Assembly: GCF_001664485.1 (NCBI RefSeq)
Contig: NZ_CP013631.1
Coordinates: 241,840-305,839, forward strand
Reading direction: 5' to 3'
From: Rhizobium sp. N324
Lineage (GTDB): Bacteria; Pseudomonadota; Alphaproteobacteria; Rhizobiales; Rhizobiaceae
Length of the DNA stretch: 64,000 bases
Under the pieces are notes generated by a model that saw nothing but the letters and a program-made list of their open reading frames with translations, was not told the DNA's origin and ran no database searches. Of this stretch, positions 33,111-42,127 are shown piece by piece. Every line of letters starts with the position of its first letter. Position 1 is the first letter of the stretch. Position numbers and translations under genes: made by a program.

Positions 33111-34064
33111 ATGGCTACTGGCGACAGGCTCCGCTTCGGCGTCGATCTCGTGACGTTCTTCGATCCCGGCTTCTGGGGTGTCGATAGCCATGACGCAATC
33201 ATCGACTATGCGCGCGCCGAACCGCGCGCCTTCTGGGACAAGATTCTCGACAGCGTCCAGGCCTCCGGCGTCACAGGCGTCGAACTGACCTTCTCTCCCT
33301 TCAACTGGCAGGATGCCATCAAGACCTATGGTTCCGTCGACGCTTTCGCCGCCGAGCTGGCAAAACGCGGCCTAACGCTCTGCAGCGGCTTCTTCGCGGA
33401 ACTGGAGGCGGCCGGCGATTTCGCCGAGCCCGAGGCCCAGCGCGCGCTGATCGACAAGGCGGAACGCTATGCCGACTTCCTGAAAGCCTGCGGCAGCGAC
33501 ATCATGGTGATCGGCGCCCCGCTTCGCCAGACGCTCGGCGCCCAGCCGGCGCAGTTTTATGATTTCGACCGCGCCAAGGTGATTGCCGATTTTCTGAACC
33601 GGCTCGGCGCGACCCTCTATGCCAGGGGCGTGCGGCTGGCGCTGCACACCGAGGCGCACTCGATTTTTGCCGCCGCGCGTGACGTCGATCTGCTGATGCT
33701 TCTGACCGACCCGGCCTATGTGCACATGTGCCCGGACACGGCCCATATCATCGTTGCCGGCTCCGATCCCGTCCAACTCGTCGATCGCCACCACGAGCGC
33801 ATGATCATCACCCATTGGAAGGATGCGATCGGGCCCATGCCCGCCGACACGCCGATCGACAAGCACATCCACGATCGCCACCGCCCCTATTTCTGCGGCT
33901 TCGGCCTTGGGCGGGTCGACTGGCCGGCCTGGATCCGGCTGCTGCGCGACCGGGCCTATGAAGGTTGGGCAATTCTCGAACTCGATGCCGCGCCGGATCC
34001 CGTCCGCGACATCGCCAACGGGCTCACGCTCGTCCGGCAGGCGCTCCTGCCGATCTATCGCTGA
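33111..34064 (+). CDS. Sugar phosphate isomerase/epimerase-like TIM barrel (AP endonuclease 2 superfamily)
   Basis: A 317-aa protein of the xylose-isomerase-like TIM-barrel group. Metal-binding glutamate and histidines are visible in VTGVELTFSPFNW, RLALHTEAHSIF, YVHMCPDTAHIIVAGSDP and IITHWKDAIG, and GWAILELDAAP closes the barrel. Members isomerise or epimerise sugars or inosose derivatives, or act on 3-ketosugars. It is the first gene of the LacI-controlled operon; a 90-base leader separates it from operator O2. The ATG at 33111 is preceded only by a weak GGATGG. With the GMC oxidoreductase downstream, a 3-keto-sugar pathway is a reasonable guess. Confidence 0.82.
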   Translation: MATGDRLRFGVDLVTFFDPGFWGVDSHDAIIDYARAEPRAFWDKILDSVQASGVTGVELTFSPFNWQDAIKTYGSVDAFAAELAKRGLTLCSGFFAELEAAGDFAEPEAQRALIDKAERYADFLKACGSDIMVIGAPLRQTLGAQPAQFYDFDRAKVIADFLNRLGATLYARGVRLALHTEAHSIFAAARDVDLLMLLTDPAYVHMCPDTAHIIVAGSDPVQLVDRHHERMIITHWKDAIGPMPADTPIDKHIHDRHRPYFCGFGLGRVDWPAWIRLLRDRAYEGWAILELDAAPDPVRDIANGLTLVRQALLPIYR

Positions 34065-34122
34065 CAATGATTCCCAAGACAACGAACGCCCCGCAAAGAG
34101 GGCATTTTCACGAGGTGGAACA

Positions 34123-35355
34123 ATGAAGACAATGATGAAGCTTTTTCTTGCCGGTGTGGCATTCGCCGGTCTCTTCGCTTCGGCGCATGCCGAGGACAAA
34201 CCGACAATCGAGATCATGTCGTCCTGGACGTCGGGCGGCGAAGCGGCAGCCCTCAACGTCATCAAGACCGAGTTTGAAAAGCGCGGCGGCGTCTGGAAGG
34301 ATTCCTCGATCGCCGGCTTCGGCGCCGCCGATGCCGCCTTCCAGAACCGTATCGTCGCCGGTGACGCGCCCGGCGCCAAGCAGGGCGTCATCGGCCTCGC
34401 GGCTGCGGATTTTGTCAACCAAGGCCTGTTCAACCCGATCGATGACGTAGCCGGTGCCGGCAAATGGGCCGACGTCCTGCCTAAATCGATCCATAATCTC
34501 ATCTCCTATGACGGCAAGGTCTATCTCGCGCCGACCGGCGCCCATGGCGAAAGCTGGGTCTTCTATTCCAAGGAGGCCTTCGGCAAGGCCGGCATCGCCG
34601 AGGAGCCCAAGAGCTGGGACGAGTTCTTCGCCGACTTCGACAAGCTGAAGGCTGCCGGCATCGTTCCCGTTGCCTGGGGCGGCCAGCCCTGGCAGCAGAC
34701 CAAGGTCTTCAACATGATCCTGCTCTCGCAGGTCGGGATCGACGGCTTCCTGAAGATCTATGTCGACAAGGACAAGAGCCAGGCCTCCATTGACGGCGTG
34801 AAGAAGACCCTCGAAATTCTCGGCAAGCTGCGCGGCTATGTCGATGCGGGTGCCGCTGGCCGCAACTGGAACGACGCGACGGCGATGCTGATCACCGCCA
34901 AGGCCGGGGTGCAGTTCATGGGCGATTGGGCAAAGGGCGAATTCACTGTCGCCGGCAAAGAGCCGGGCAAGGATTATGGCTGCATGATCGTGCCGGAGTC
35001 CAAGGGCATGGTCTATATCGCCGATTCCCTCTGGTTCCCGAAGACCGGCAATGCCGCGACCGACAAGGCGCAGAAACTTCTCGCCGAAGTCGTCATGGAT
35101 CCGGCAGTGCAGGTCGAATTCGCCTTGAAGAAAGGCTCGGTTCCGATGCGCACCGACGTCGACAAGTCGAAGCTTGATGTCTGCGCCCAGAAGGGTGCCG
35201 AGCTGATGGCCGCCGGTGCGATCGTCCCGGATCAGGCGATCGTGCTTACTCCCCAGCAAGTCGGGGCGCTCGACGATTTCGTCGACGAGTACTGGAGCGG
35301 TAGCTCGAACGATGCGACCTCTGCGGCCGAGAATTTCTTCGCCGTGTTCGAGTAG
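34123..35355 (+). CDS. CUT1-type sugar ABC transporter substrate-binding protein
   Basis: Periplasmic binding protein of 410 aa, SBP_bac_1 family. Signal peptide of 22 residues (MKLFLAGVAFAGLFASAHA). The mature protein starts with IEIMSSWTSGGEAAALNVIK and shows YDGKVYLAPTGAHGESWVFY, AAGIVPVAWGGQPWQQTKVF and VYIADSLWFPKTGN, words typical of glucose/mannose-type binding proteins of this group. GAGGTGG precedes the ATG. An 11-bp perfect hairpin follows the gene, separating it from the permeases. Confidence 0.9.
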   Translation: MKTMMKLFLAGVAFAGLFASAHAEDKPTIEIMSSWTSGGEAAALNVIKTEFEKRGGVWKDSSIAGFGAADAAFQNRIVAGDAPGAKQGVIGLAAADFVNQGLFNPIDDVAGAGKWADVLPKSIHNLISYDGKVYLAPTGAHGESWVFYSKEAFGKAGIAEEPKSWDEFFADFDKLKAAGIVPVAWGGQPWQQTKVFNMILLSQVGIDGFLKIYVDKDKSQASIDGVKKTLEILGKLRGYVDAGAAGRNWNDATAMLITAKAGVQFMGDWAKGEFTVAGKEPGKDYGCMIVPESKGMVYIADSLWFPKTGNAATDKAQKLLAEVVMDPAVQVEFALKKGSVPMRTDVDKSKLDVCAQKGAELMAAGAIVPDQAIVLTPQQVGALDDFVDEYWSGSSNDATSAAENFFAVFE

Positions 35356-35364
35356 AATAGTGCC

Positions 35365-35393
35365 TGCGGCGTCGGCCTGATCCCGACGCCGCA
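35365..35393 (+). terminator. Hairpin between binding-protein and permease genes
   Basis: TGCGGCGTCGG pairs perfectly with CCGACGCCGCA around a 7-base loop, 9 bp after the binding-protein stop. Without a T-run it is best read as an mRNA stabiliser or partial attenuator that keeps the binding protein in excess, as known for intercistronic hairpins in other importer operons. Confidence 0.6.
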
Positions 35394-35447
35394 TGCCGAC
35401 TGGAGTGCGCGGCGGCGTGCCCCGCTTTTCCGTCAACGAGCTGGCCG

Positions 35448-36335
35448 ATGCCCATCAAACGCAAACCCAATCTTTCCGCCACCATCGCCCTGTTGCCGAC
35501 TTGGTTCGTCGCGGTCGTGGTCTTCATCGGCACCATGGGCTGGTCGATCCGCCTGTCCTTCACCAACTCGACGCTTTTTCCATCCTCGACCTATGTCGGA
35601 TTTGCGCAGTACTCGAAACTGTTCTCTTCCGCCAAATGGCTGGCATCGCTGCAAAACGTGTTGATCTTCGGCGTGCTCTACGTCGCGGGCTGCCTTTTGC
35701 TTGGCTTCTTGCTGGCTGCGGCGCTGGATCGCAAGATCCGCTTCGAAAGCGCCTTCCGGACCATATTTCTTTATCCCTACGCCATGTCCTTCGTGGTGAC
35801 CGGGCTGATCTGGCAATGGATGCTCAATCCGACCCTCGGCATCCAGGCGAGCGTGGGTTCGCTCGGCTGGGAAAGCTTCGTCCTCGACTGGGTGGTCAAT
35901 CGCGACATGGCGATCTATGCGCTGGTGCTTGCCGGCGTATGGCAAGGCGCGGGCCTGGTCATGGTCATCGCGCTGGCCGGCATGCGCGGGATCGAGGCCG
36001 AGCAATGGAAGGCGGCGCGGATAGACGGCATTCCCGTCTGGCGGATCTATGTCTCGATCGTCCTGCCGCAGCTCGGGCCGGCGCTGGCTGCAGCCGGCAT
36101 GCTGCTCGCCATGGGGGTGATCAAGACCTACGACATCGTCGTCGCCATGACCAATGGCGGCCCCGGCAATGCGACGGAGGTGCCGGCGAAATTCATCATG
36201 GATAACCTGTTCGGGCGCCAGAACCTCGGCCTCGCCACCGCCGGCGCGACGGTGCTTGTCCTCGGCGTGATCATCGCAGTCGCCCCGTTTCGCTACGCGA
36301 TGCACATGCGCGACAGAGCGAAGGGACCCGCATGA
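35448..36335 (+). CDS. CUT1-type sugar ABC transporter permease (MalF-like)
   Basis: Permease of 295 aa with six helices, BPD_transp_1 fold. IALLPTWFVAVVVFIGTMGW is the first helix; the EAA loop reads EAEQWKAARIDGIPVWRIYV (about 184-203), and KTYDIVVAMTNGGPGNATEV near residue 225 is the characteristic MalF-type loop before the last helix. Start and end sit 92 bp after the binding protein and in an ATGA-like overlap with the next permease. Confidence 0.9.
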   Translation: MPIKRKPNLSATIALLPTWFVAVVVFIGTMGWSIRLSFTNSTLFPSSTYVGFAQYSKLFSSAKWLASLQNVLIFGVLYVAGCLLLGFLLAAALDRKIRFESAFRTIFLYPYAMSFVVTGLIWQWMLNPTLGIQASVGSLGWESFVLDWVVNRDMAIYALVLAGVWQGAGLVMVIALAGMRGIEAEQWKAARIDGIPVWRIYVSIVLPQLGPALAAAGMLLAMGVIKTYDIVVAMTNGGPGNATEVPAKFIMDNLFGRQNLGLATAGATVLVLGVIIAVAPFRYAMHMRDRAKGPA

Positions 36336-37219
36336 TGGCTGGTCCTCATCCGAATGGCCCCAAGCCGGCGCAGATCACCGCCGGGCGCATCGGCCTTTAT
36401 GCCTTCCTGGTCGTCGCCGCACTTTTCTTTCTTCTGCCGCTCTACACCATGGTCGTCACCTCGCTGAAGTCGATGGACGAAATCCGGCTCGGGCAGATCT
36501 TCGCCTTGCCGGCAACGCTCGATTTCTCCGCCTGGGTGACTGCCTGGTCGGGCGCCTGCATGGGGACCGTCTGTGTCGGCATTCGCAGCGGCTTCTGGAA
36601 TTCGGTGGCGATCACCCTTCCCGCGGTCGCACTCTCGGTCTTTATCGGCGCCGTTAACGGCTATGCGCTGTCGCTCTGGCGGCCGCGCGGGGCCAACCTG
36701 CTCTTCGGCCTGCTGATGGCCGGCGGTCTCATCCCCTACCAGATCTTCCTCTATCCGATGGTCCGGGTGATGGCGAATGTCGAACTCTACAATTCGCTTG
36801 CCGGCATCATTCTCGTGCATGTCATCTTCGGCCTGCCGCTGGTGACGCTGCTCTTTCGCAATTATTTCGTCAGCGTGCCGGAAGAGCTCTGCAAGGCGGC
36901 ACGCGTCGACGGCGCCGGCTTCTGGCGGATCTTTTTCGAGATCATGCTGCCGATCGCCGTGCCGATGGTGGTCGTGGTCTCGATGCTGCAGTTCACCGGC
37001 ATCTGGAACGACTTCCTGCTCGGCCTCGTCTTCGCCGGGCGCGACAATCTGCCGATGACGGTCCAGCTCAACAATATCGTCAACACCACGATGGGTGAGC
37101 GCACCTACAATGTGAACATGGCGGCGACGATCCTGACCGCCGTCGTTCCGCTTGCCATCTATTTCCTGTCCGGCCGCTGGTTCGTGCGCGGCATCGCCGC
37201 CGGCGCAGTCAAGGGGTAA
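36332..37219 (+). CDS. CUT1-type sugar ABC transporter permease (MalG-like)
   Basis: Second permease, 295 aa. LYAFLVVAALFFLLPLYTMV is the first helix, followed by the periplasmic TSLKSMDEI common to MalG types. The EAA motif is EELCKAARVDGAGFWRIFFE (about 188-207), and WNDFLLGLVFAGRDNLPMTV is the usual MalG segment. It overlaps the upstream permease by 4 bp and precedes the ATPase by 8 bp. Confidence 0.91.
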   Translation: MMAGPHPNGPKPAQITAGRIGLYAFLVVAALFFLLPLYTMVVTSLKSMDEIRLGQIFALPATLDFSAWVTAWSGACMGTVCVGIRSGFWNSVAITLPAVALSVFIGAVNGYALSLWRPRGANLLFGLLMAGGLIPYQIFLYPMVRVMANVELYNSLAGIILVHVIFGLPLVTLLFRNYFVSVPEELCKAARVDGAGFWRIFFEIMLPIAVPMVVVVSMLQFTGIWNDFLLGLVFAGRDNLPMTVQLNNIVNTTMGERTYNVNMAATILTAVVPLAIYFLSGRWFVRGIAAGAVKG

Positions 37220-37227
37220 ACGCTTCC

Positions 37228-38307
37228 ATGCAATCCGCCGTCTCCGTCAAGGATCTGAAGATCGCCTATGGCCACCATACGGTGATCGAAAAAATGTCGA
37301 TCGATATTGCCCCGCAGGAGTTCCTGGTGCTGCTCGGCCCTTCCGGCTGCGGCAAGTCGACTTTGCTGAACGCCATTGCCGGACTGCAGGACATCGCTGG
37401 GGGCGAGATCTGGATCTCAGGCAAGAACGTCAGCTGGGAGGAGCCGAAAGACCGCGGCATCGGCATGGTCTTCCAGTCCTACGCGCTCTACCCGCGCATG
37501 TCGGTTCGCAAGAACCTCTCCTTCGGCCTTCGCGTCGCCGGTCTGCCGAAGGCCGAGATCGAGGAACGTGTCGCCCGCACGGCCGCTCTCCTTCGCCTCG
37601 ATATGCTGCTCGACCGGCGCCCGGCCGAACTTTCCGGCGGCCAGCGCCAGCGTGTCGCCATCGGCCGGGCGCTGGTGCGCGAAGTCGATGTCTTTCTCTT
37701 CGACGAACCGCTGTCGAACCTCGACGCCAAGCTGCGCAACGAATTGCGCGTCGAGATCAAGAAGCTGCATCAGCGCCTCGGCAACACCATGATCTATGTG
37801 ACCCATGATCAGGTCGAGGCCCTGACCCTTGCCGACCGCATCGCCATCATGCGCGACGGCGTCATCCAGCAGCTTGCCTCGCCCGCCGAGATCTATCGCC
37901 GCCCGGCCAACCTCTTCGTTGCCGGTTTCATCGGCGCGCCGGCGATGAACTTCGTCGAGGGCCGGATCGAGCGCGGCGACAGCGCGCTGGTCTTTCGGAG
38001 CAAGGGACTTGCCGTCGAACTCTCCGATTATTCCTTTCAAACAGCGGCGGCGGAAGGACCGGCGACCCTCGGCTTTCGCCCTGAGCATCTGGTGCTCGAG
38101 GGGGCAGGTAGCCTGCCCACCATTCCCGGCCGCGTTTCCGTCGTCGAGCCGATGGGGTCCGATGCCGTTGTCTGGTTCGACTGGGCCGATCAAAGCCTCT
38201 CGCTGAGGCTGATGGGCGACGTGGCCCTGCAGTCGGGCGACGCCGTGGCTCCCGGGCTCGATATCGCCAAGGCGTCGCTCTTCGGCGCCGACGGGGCGCG
38301 GCTCTGA
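37228..38307 (+). CDS. CUT1-type sugar ABC transporter ATP-binding protein (MalK/UgpC-like)
   Basis: ATPase of 359 aa. Walker A GPSGCGKST is at about 37-45, Q-loop FQSYALYPRMSV at about 81-92, signature LSGGQRQRVAIGRAL at about 134-148, Walker B VFLFDEPLSNLDAK, switch VTHDQVEALTLADRIAIM. The C-terminal 120 residues form the MalK-type regulatory OB-fold (TLGFRPEHL). This subunit powers the CUT1 importer. All core motifs are intact. Confidence 0.93.
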   Translation: MQSAVSVKDLKIAYGHHTVIEKMSIDIAPQEFLVLLGPSGCGKSTLLNAIAGLQDIAGGEIWISGKNVSWEEPKDRGIGMVFQSYALYPRMSVRKNLSFGLRVAGLPKAEIEERVARTAALLRLDMLLDRRPAELSGGQRQRVAIGRALVREVDVFLFDEPLSNLDAKLRNELRVEIKKLHQRLGNTMIYVTHDQVEALTLADRIAIMRDGVIQQLASPAEIYRRPANLFVAGFIGAPAMNFVEGRIERGDSALVFRSKGLAVELSDYSFQTAAAEGPATLGFRPEHLVLEGAGSLPTIPGRVSVVEPMGSDAVVWFDWADQSLSLRLMGDVALQSGDAVAPGLDIAKASLFGADGARL

Positions 38308-38388
38308 TGCGCCCCTTGGTTTTCTCGCAATTTCCGGCGCGCTGCGCGCCGTTTTGAGCAATCGCTCCAGGACAGGATTTGGAAAGAC

Positions 38389-40041
38389 ATGTCTGAGATC
38401 GTCTACGATGCGCTGGTGATCGGCTCCGGCGCGGCGGGTTCCTTCGCGGTCAAAGAACTGACGGCCCAGGGGCTGTCCGTACTGCTGCTCGAAGCTGGTC
38501 CGGCCGTGGGTCCCAGGGATTTCGACCCGGCGCGCAAGAAGGCACCCGCCAGCAGCATCAATATCTGGGAGCGGGCGCGGGCCACAATCAAGGGCCAGCC
38601 GATCCAGGCGCGGGCGGCGTTTTTTACCGAGCGCTTCAGCCACTTCTTCGTCAACGACCGCAAAAATCCCTATACGACGCCAAAGGGCGAGCCCTTTCTC
38701 TGGATCCGCGGCCGCCAGGGCGGCGGGCGTCTCCACAGTTTCGGCCGGGTGCTGCTGCGCTGGACCGACGATGATTTCAAGATCCGGTCGCGCACGGGCA
38801 AGGGCGTGGACTGGCCGGTCTCCTATGACGAGCTGGTGCCATTTTATGAGGAAGTGGAGGCCTATCTCGGGCTTTACGGCAACAAGGATGATGTGCCGAC
38901 CCTGCCCGACGGCATCTATGCCAAACCGGCCAGCCTGACGCCGGCCGAACAGATCTTCAAGCAGGCGGTCGAAAGCCGTTGGCCGGAGAGGCGCGTCGTT
39001 TCCTGGCGCTACATTGCGCCGGACGTCGAACGCATGCCGCGGCCGCTTAAGGATGCCAAGACCACCGGCCGGCTGACGGTCCGCTACGACGCCGTCGTTC
39101 GCCGCATCACCACGGACGAGAAAACCGGCCGCGCCACCGGCGCCGAATTCATCGACCGCAATACGGGAGAAGTATCGACGGCGCGTGCCGCGACGGTGGT
39201 TCTTTCCGCCTCGCCGATAGAGAGCGTGCGGCTGCTCCTGAATTCGGCTTCGGCAAGACATCCTGACGGGCTCGGCAACAGCTCCGGCGTCCTCGGCCGC
39301 TATTTCATGGATCAGCTTCCCTGCCTCGCCTTCGGCTCCTTCTCGAAGGCGAAGGGCTGGGCGCCCGACGATTCCGCTCCGACCGACCCGTTCTACAATC
39401 CGTCGGGTGGGATCTTCATCCCCCGCTTCGGTGAGGGCGATGCCGCCCGCGGCGATTTCGACTACCAAGGCAGCGTCGGCCGCGCGCCGGTCTCAGGCGC
39501 CACCGATGCGCGCCTCGCCTTCTTCGGCTTCGGTCGCATGCTGCCCTATGCCGACAATCGCATCACGCTCGATGTCAGGCGCAAGGACGCCTGGAACATT
39601 CCCGTGCCGCATATCCGCTGCGTCATGCAGGCGGAGGAGCAGGCGCTGCTTCGCCGACAGGAGGAGACGCTGATCGCCATGATCAGCGAAGTCGGCGGCG
39701 AGCTCGAATTCATCGGCTCGCCCACCGGCCTCAAGGAGATGGGCAAGGGCGCCTTCCCGGATGCCGATGCCTTCAGCCGCTTCATGTTCCGCACATGGTT
39801 CCGCAAGACCATGTGCATGGGTGCGGCGATCCATGAAACCGGCGGCGCGCGCATGGGCGAGGGCCCGGAGGCTTCGGTGCTCAATCCCTATAATCAGGTC
39901 TGGGATGCCCCGAACCTCATCGTCACCGACGCCAGCGCCTTTCCCGGCAGCGGTATCGCCGGCACGACGCTCACCGTCATGGCCCTGACGCTCCGCGCCT
40001 GCCGAAACCTGGTCGACCGGTACCGGGCGGGGCAGTTTTAA
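38389..40041 (+). CDS. GMC-family FAD-dependent oxidoreductase (glucoside 3-dehydrogenase-like)
   Basis: Flavoenzyme of 550 aa. The Rossmann motif DALVIGSGAAGSFAVKEL is at residues 6-23; WIRGRQGGGRLHSFGRVLLR is the GMC FAD block; HETGGARMG near residue 480 carries the conserved histidine of the active site, and GSGIAGTTLTVMALTLRA ends the FAD domain. Wording is closest to the large subunits of gluconate 2-dehydrogenase and glucoside 3-dehydrogenase. There is no Tat signal and no gene for the small subunit or cytochrome next to it, so electron transfer would need partners elsewhere. It follows the ATPase by 81 bp on the same strand and is probably in the LacI operon. Confidence 0.86.
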   Translation: MSEIVYDALVIGSGAAGSFAVKELTAQGLSVLLLEAGPAVGPRDFDPARKKAPASSINIWERARATIKGQPIQARAAFFTERFSHFFVNDRKNPYTTPKGEPFLWIRGRQGGGRLHSFGRVLLRWTDDDFKIRSRTGKGVDWPVSYDELVPFYEEVEAYLGLYGNKDDVPTLPDGIYAKPASLTPAEQIFKQAVESRWPERRVVSWRYIAPDVERMPRPLKDAKTTGRLTVRYDAVVRRITTDEKTGRATGAEFIDRNTGEVSTARAATVVLSASPIESVRLLLNSASARHPDGLGNSSGVLGRYFMDQLPCLAFGSFSKAKGWAPDDSAPTDPFYNPSGGIFIPRFGEGDAARGDFDYQGSVGRAPVSGATDARLAFFGFGRMLPYADNRITLDVRRKDAWNIPVPHIRCVMQAEEQALLRRQEETLIAMISEVGGELEFIGSPTGLKEMGKGAFPDADAFSRFMFRTWFRKTMCMGAAIHETGGARMGEGPEASVLNPYNQVWDAPNLIVTDASAFPGSGIAGTTLTVMALTLRACRNLVDRYRAGQF

Positions 40042-40150
40042 GGCGCGCTTGGAACGAGAGACTGGGGTAACCGTTTCAGCTCGATCAGTGGTCGTCATAT
40101 AACCTTCGCACTGACATGCTCCTGTCAAGAAAAGCAGGAAGGAAAAACCC

Positions 40151-41065
40151 ATGTCGCAATCACATCAGGACCAGCTTAACCGGATAAAGGCCGAAATCGC
40201 CGACAGCTTCGATGAGGAGCTGGAAATGCAGATGGAGGAGGATCGGCTGGACGATCTGGTCGCCGAGGGAATGTCGGAACCTGCCGAGCAGACGCTCGAG
40301 CGAAAGATCTACTTCCGGGAACTCTTCCGGCTGCAGCACGAGCTGGTGCGGCTGCAGGATTGGGTTCAGCACAAGAAGTTGAAGGTGGTCGTGCTTTTCG
40401 AAGGCCGCGATTCGGCCGGCAAGGGCGGCGCGATCAAGCGCGTCACCCAGAGGCTCAACCCGCGCGTCTGCCGGACCGTCGCGCTGCCTGCCCCGACCGA
40501 GCGGGAGCGCCATCAATGGTATTTCCAGCGCTATGTCCCACACCTTCCCACAGCCGGCGAAATCGTGCTCTTCGACCGCAGCTGGTACAACCGCGCCGGC
40601 GTCGAGCGCGTGATGGGGTTCTGCACCCCTGACGAACTCGAGGAATTCTTCCGCTCGGTGCCGGAATTCGAACGCATGCTGGTCCGTTCCGGCATCGTGC
40701 TGATCAAATACTGGTTTTCGATCACCGACGAGGAACAGGAATTCCGCTTCAAGATGCGTATTCACGATCCGCTGAAGCAGTGGAAGCTCTCACCGATGGA
40801 TATGGAAAGCCGTGTCCATTGGGAGGAATATACCAAGGCCAAGGAAGAAATGCTGGTGCGCACGCACAGCAAGGATGCACCCTGGTGGGTGGTACAGGCC
40901 GTGGACAAGAAACGGGCGCGGTTGAACTGCATCGCCCATCTTCTTGAGCAGATCCCTTATGAGGATGTTCCCAAGCCGGACATCGAACTGCCGGACCGCA
41001 TCCGCCACGCCGACTATAACAGGGCGCCGGTTCCGCCTGAAATGCATGTGCCGGAGCGCTATTGA
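40151..41065 (+). CDS. ppk2: Polyphosphate kinase 2 family protein
   Basis: A 304-aa PPK2 enzyme, which moves phosphate between polyphosphate and nucleotides. The P-loop-like FEGRDSAGKGGAIKRVTQRL is at about 79-98, the lid and Walker B block reads EIVLFDRSWYNRAGVERVMGF at about 136-156 (shortened here), and YWFSITDEEQEFRF follows. Length and single-domain make-up fit short PPK2 proteins. The N-terminal 40 residues are acidic (EELEMQMEEDRLDDLVAEGM). GGAAGGAAAA before the ATG is a good ribosome site. It is separate from the GMC gene by 109 bp and ends before a large hairpin. Confidence 0.92.
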   Translation: MSQSHQDQLNRIKAEIADSFDEELEMQMEEDRLDDLVAEGMSEPAEQTLERKIYFRELFRLQHELVRLQDWVQHKKLKVVVLFEGRDSAGKGGAIKRVTQRLNPRVCRTVALPAPTERERHQWYFQRYVPHLPTAGEIVLFDRSWYNRAGVERVMGFCTPDELEEFFRSVPEFERMLVRSGIVLIKYWFSITDEEQEFRFKMRIHDPLKQWKLSPMDMESRVHWEEYTKAKEEMLVRTHSKDAPWWVVQAVDKKRARLNCIAHLLEQIPYEDVPKPDIELPDRIRHADYNRAPVPPEMHVPERY

Positions 41066-41097
41066 GCGCATAATCATACCGGTTGTCTGACGTTTCT

Positions 41098-41137
41098 GGC
41101 ATCGCTACACCACGCATCAGTGTGGTGTAGCGATGCC
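41098..41137. terminator. 16-bp perfect hairpin between convergent genes
   Basis: GGCATCGCTACACCAC and GTGGTGTAGCGATGCC pair perfectly over an 8-base loop between the stops of ppk2 (+) and the aldo/keto reductase (-). It is much longer than usual and has no T-run on either strand. It probably ends both transcripts, or is a remnant of a repeated element. Confidence 0.6.
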
Positions 41138-41155
41138 CCTGGGCTTGGAGCGTCG

Positions 41156-42031
41156 TCAGGCAGCGATATCAGCCATAAGGTCCAGTTCCGCGACGGCATC
41201 ATCCGGCAGCACCAGCGCGGCAGCGGAAAGATTCTCCCTCAGATGGGCGACGGACGAGGTGCCGGGGATCAGCAGAATATTCGGAGCGCGCCGCAGCAGC
41301 CAGGCGAGCGCGACCTGCATGGGCGTCGCATGAAGACGCGTGGCGACATCGGACAGGGTGGAGGACTGCAGCGGGCTGAAGCCGCCGAGCGGGAAGAAGG
41401 GCACATAGGCGGTGCCTTCGCGCGCGAGTTCGTCGATCAGGCGATCGTCGGCCCGATGGGCAAGATTGTACTGGTTCTGCACGCAGACGATCTCGGTGAT
41501 TCCGCGCCCTTCGCCAATCTGCTTCGACGTGGCGTTGCTTAAGCCCACGTGACGAACGAGGCCTTGCCGCTGGAGATCGGCCAGCGCCGTCAGGGGTGCT
41601 TCGATCGATCCTTCGGCGGGGCCATGCAGATCGAAGGCGATCCTGAAGTTGACGACATCGAGCACGTCAAGGCCGAGATTACGAAGGTTGTCGTGCACGG
41701 CCGCGGTCAGCTCTTCGCGCGAGAAAGCCGGAATCCAGGATCCGTCCGCGCCGCGCCGTGCGCCGATCTTGGTGACGATGACGAGATCGTCGCGATAGGG
41801 ATGAAGCGCTTCCCGGATGATCTGGTTGGTGACGTGCGGGCCGTAGAAATCGCTGGTGTCGATGTGGTTGACGCCGCTCGCGACTGCCTCGCGCAGCACG
41901 GCCAAGGCCGCGCCATGATCCCTGGGCGGGCCAAACACGCCGGGCCCGGCAAGCTGCATGGCGCCGTAGCCGAGCCGCTTCACGCTGCGGTCACCGAGTT
42001 TGAAGGTTCCGGACTGATCGATGATGGACAT
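41156..42031 (-). CDS. Aldo/keto reductase
   Basis: NADPH-dependent aldo/keto reductase of 291 aa. LGYGAMQLAGPGVFGPP opens the barrel; the catalytic Asp and Tyr are in GVNHIDTSDFYGPH (about 54-67) and the Lys in DDLVIVTKIGARRG (about 82-95). VRHVGLSNATSKQI and the cofactor loop LLIPGTSSVAHLREN complete the family pattern. The histidine of the usual tetrad is not obvious (NFRIAFD in that region), which is seen in the YajO/pyridoxal-reductase-like subgroup too. It is divergent from a LysR gene, a common pairing. Confidence 0.88.
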   Translation of the reverse strand: MSIIDQSGTFKLGDRSVKRLGYGAMQLAGPGVFGPPRDHGAALAVLREAVASGVNHIDTSDFYGPHVTNQIIREALHPYRDDLVIVTKIGARRGADGSWIPAFSREELTAAVHDNLRNLGLDVLDVVNFRIAFDLHGPAEGSIEAPLTALADLQRQGLVRHVGLSNATSKQIGEGRGITEIVCVQNQYNLAHRADDRLIDELAREGTAYVPFFPLGGFSPLQSSTLSDVATRLHATPMQVALAWLLRRAPNILLIPGTSSVAHLRENLSAAALVLPDDAVAELDLMADIAA

Positions 42032-42098
42032 GATCTCACTCCTTTCAAGAGGTGACCCCAAGATAGGCGTTGTCGGCGCGCGTGATAATTCGCTACAA

Positions 42099-42117
42099 TC
42101 CGCACAGGCCGTGCGGA
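42099..42117. promoter_or_regulatory. Inverted repeat in the LysR / aldo-keto reductase promoter region
   Basis: TCCGCAC and GTGCGGA are perfect inverted arms over 5 bases, ending 10 bp before the LysR start. Position suits autoregulation by the LysR protein. Spacing of T-N-A type LysR boxes was not clearly met. Confidence 0.4.
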
Positions 42118-42127
42118 GTGGCGAACA

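Noticed and set aside
37417..39468. Minus-strand open frame of 683 codons
   Set aside because: Antisense to the MalK-like ATPase and GMC genes, which carry all expected motifs; no family resemblance in the antisense product.
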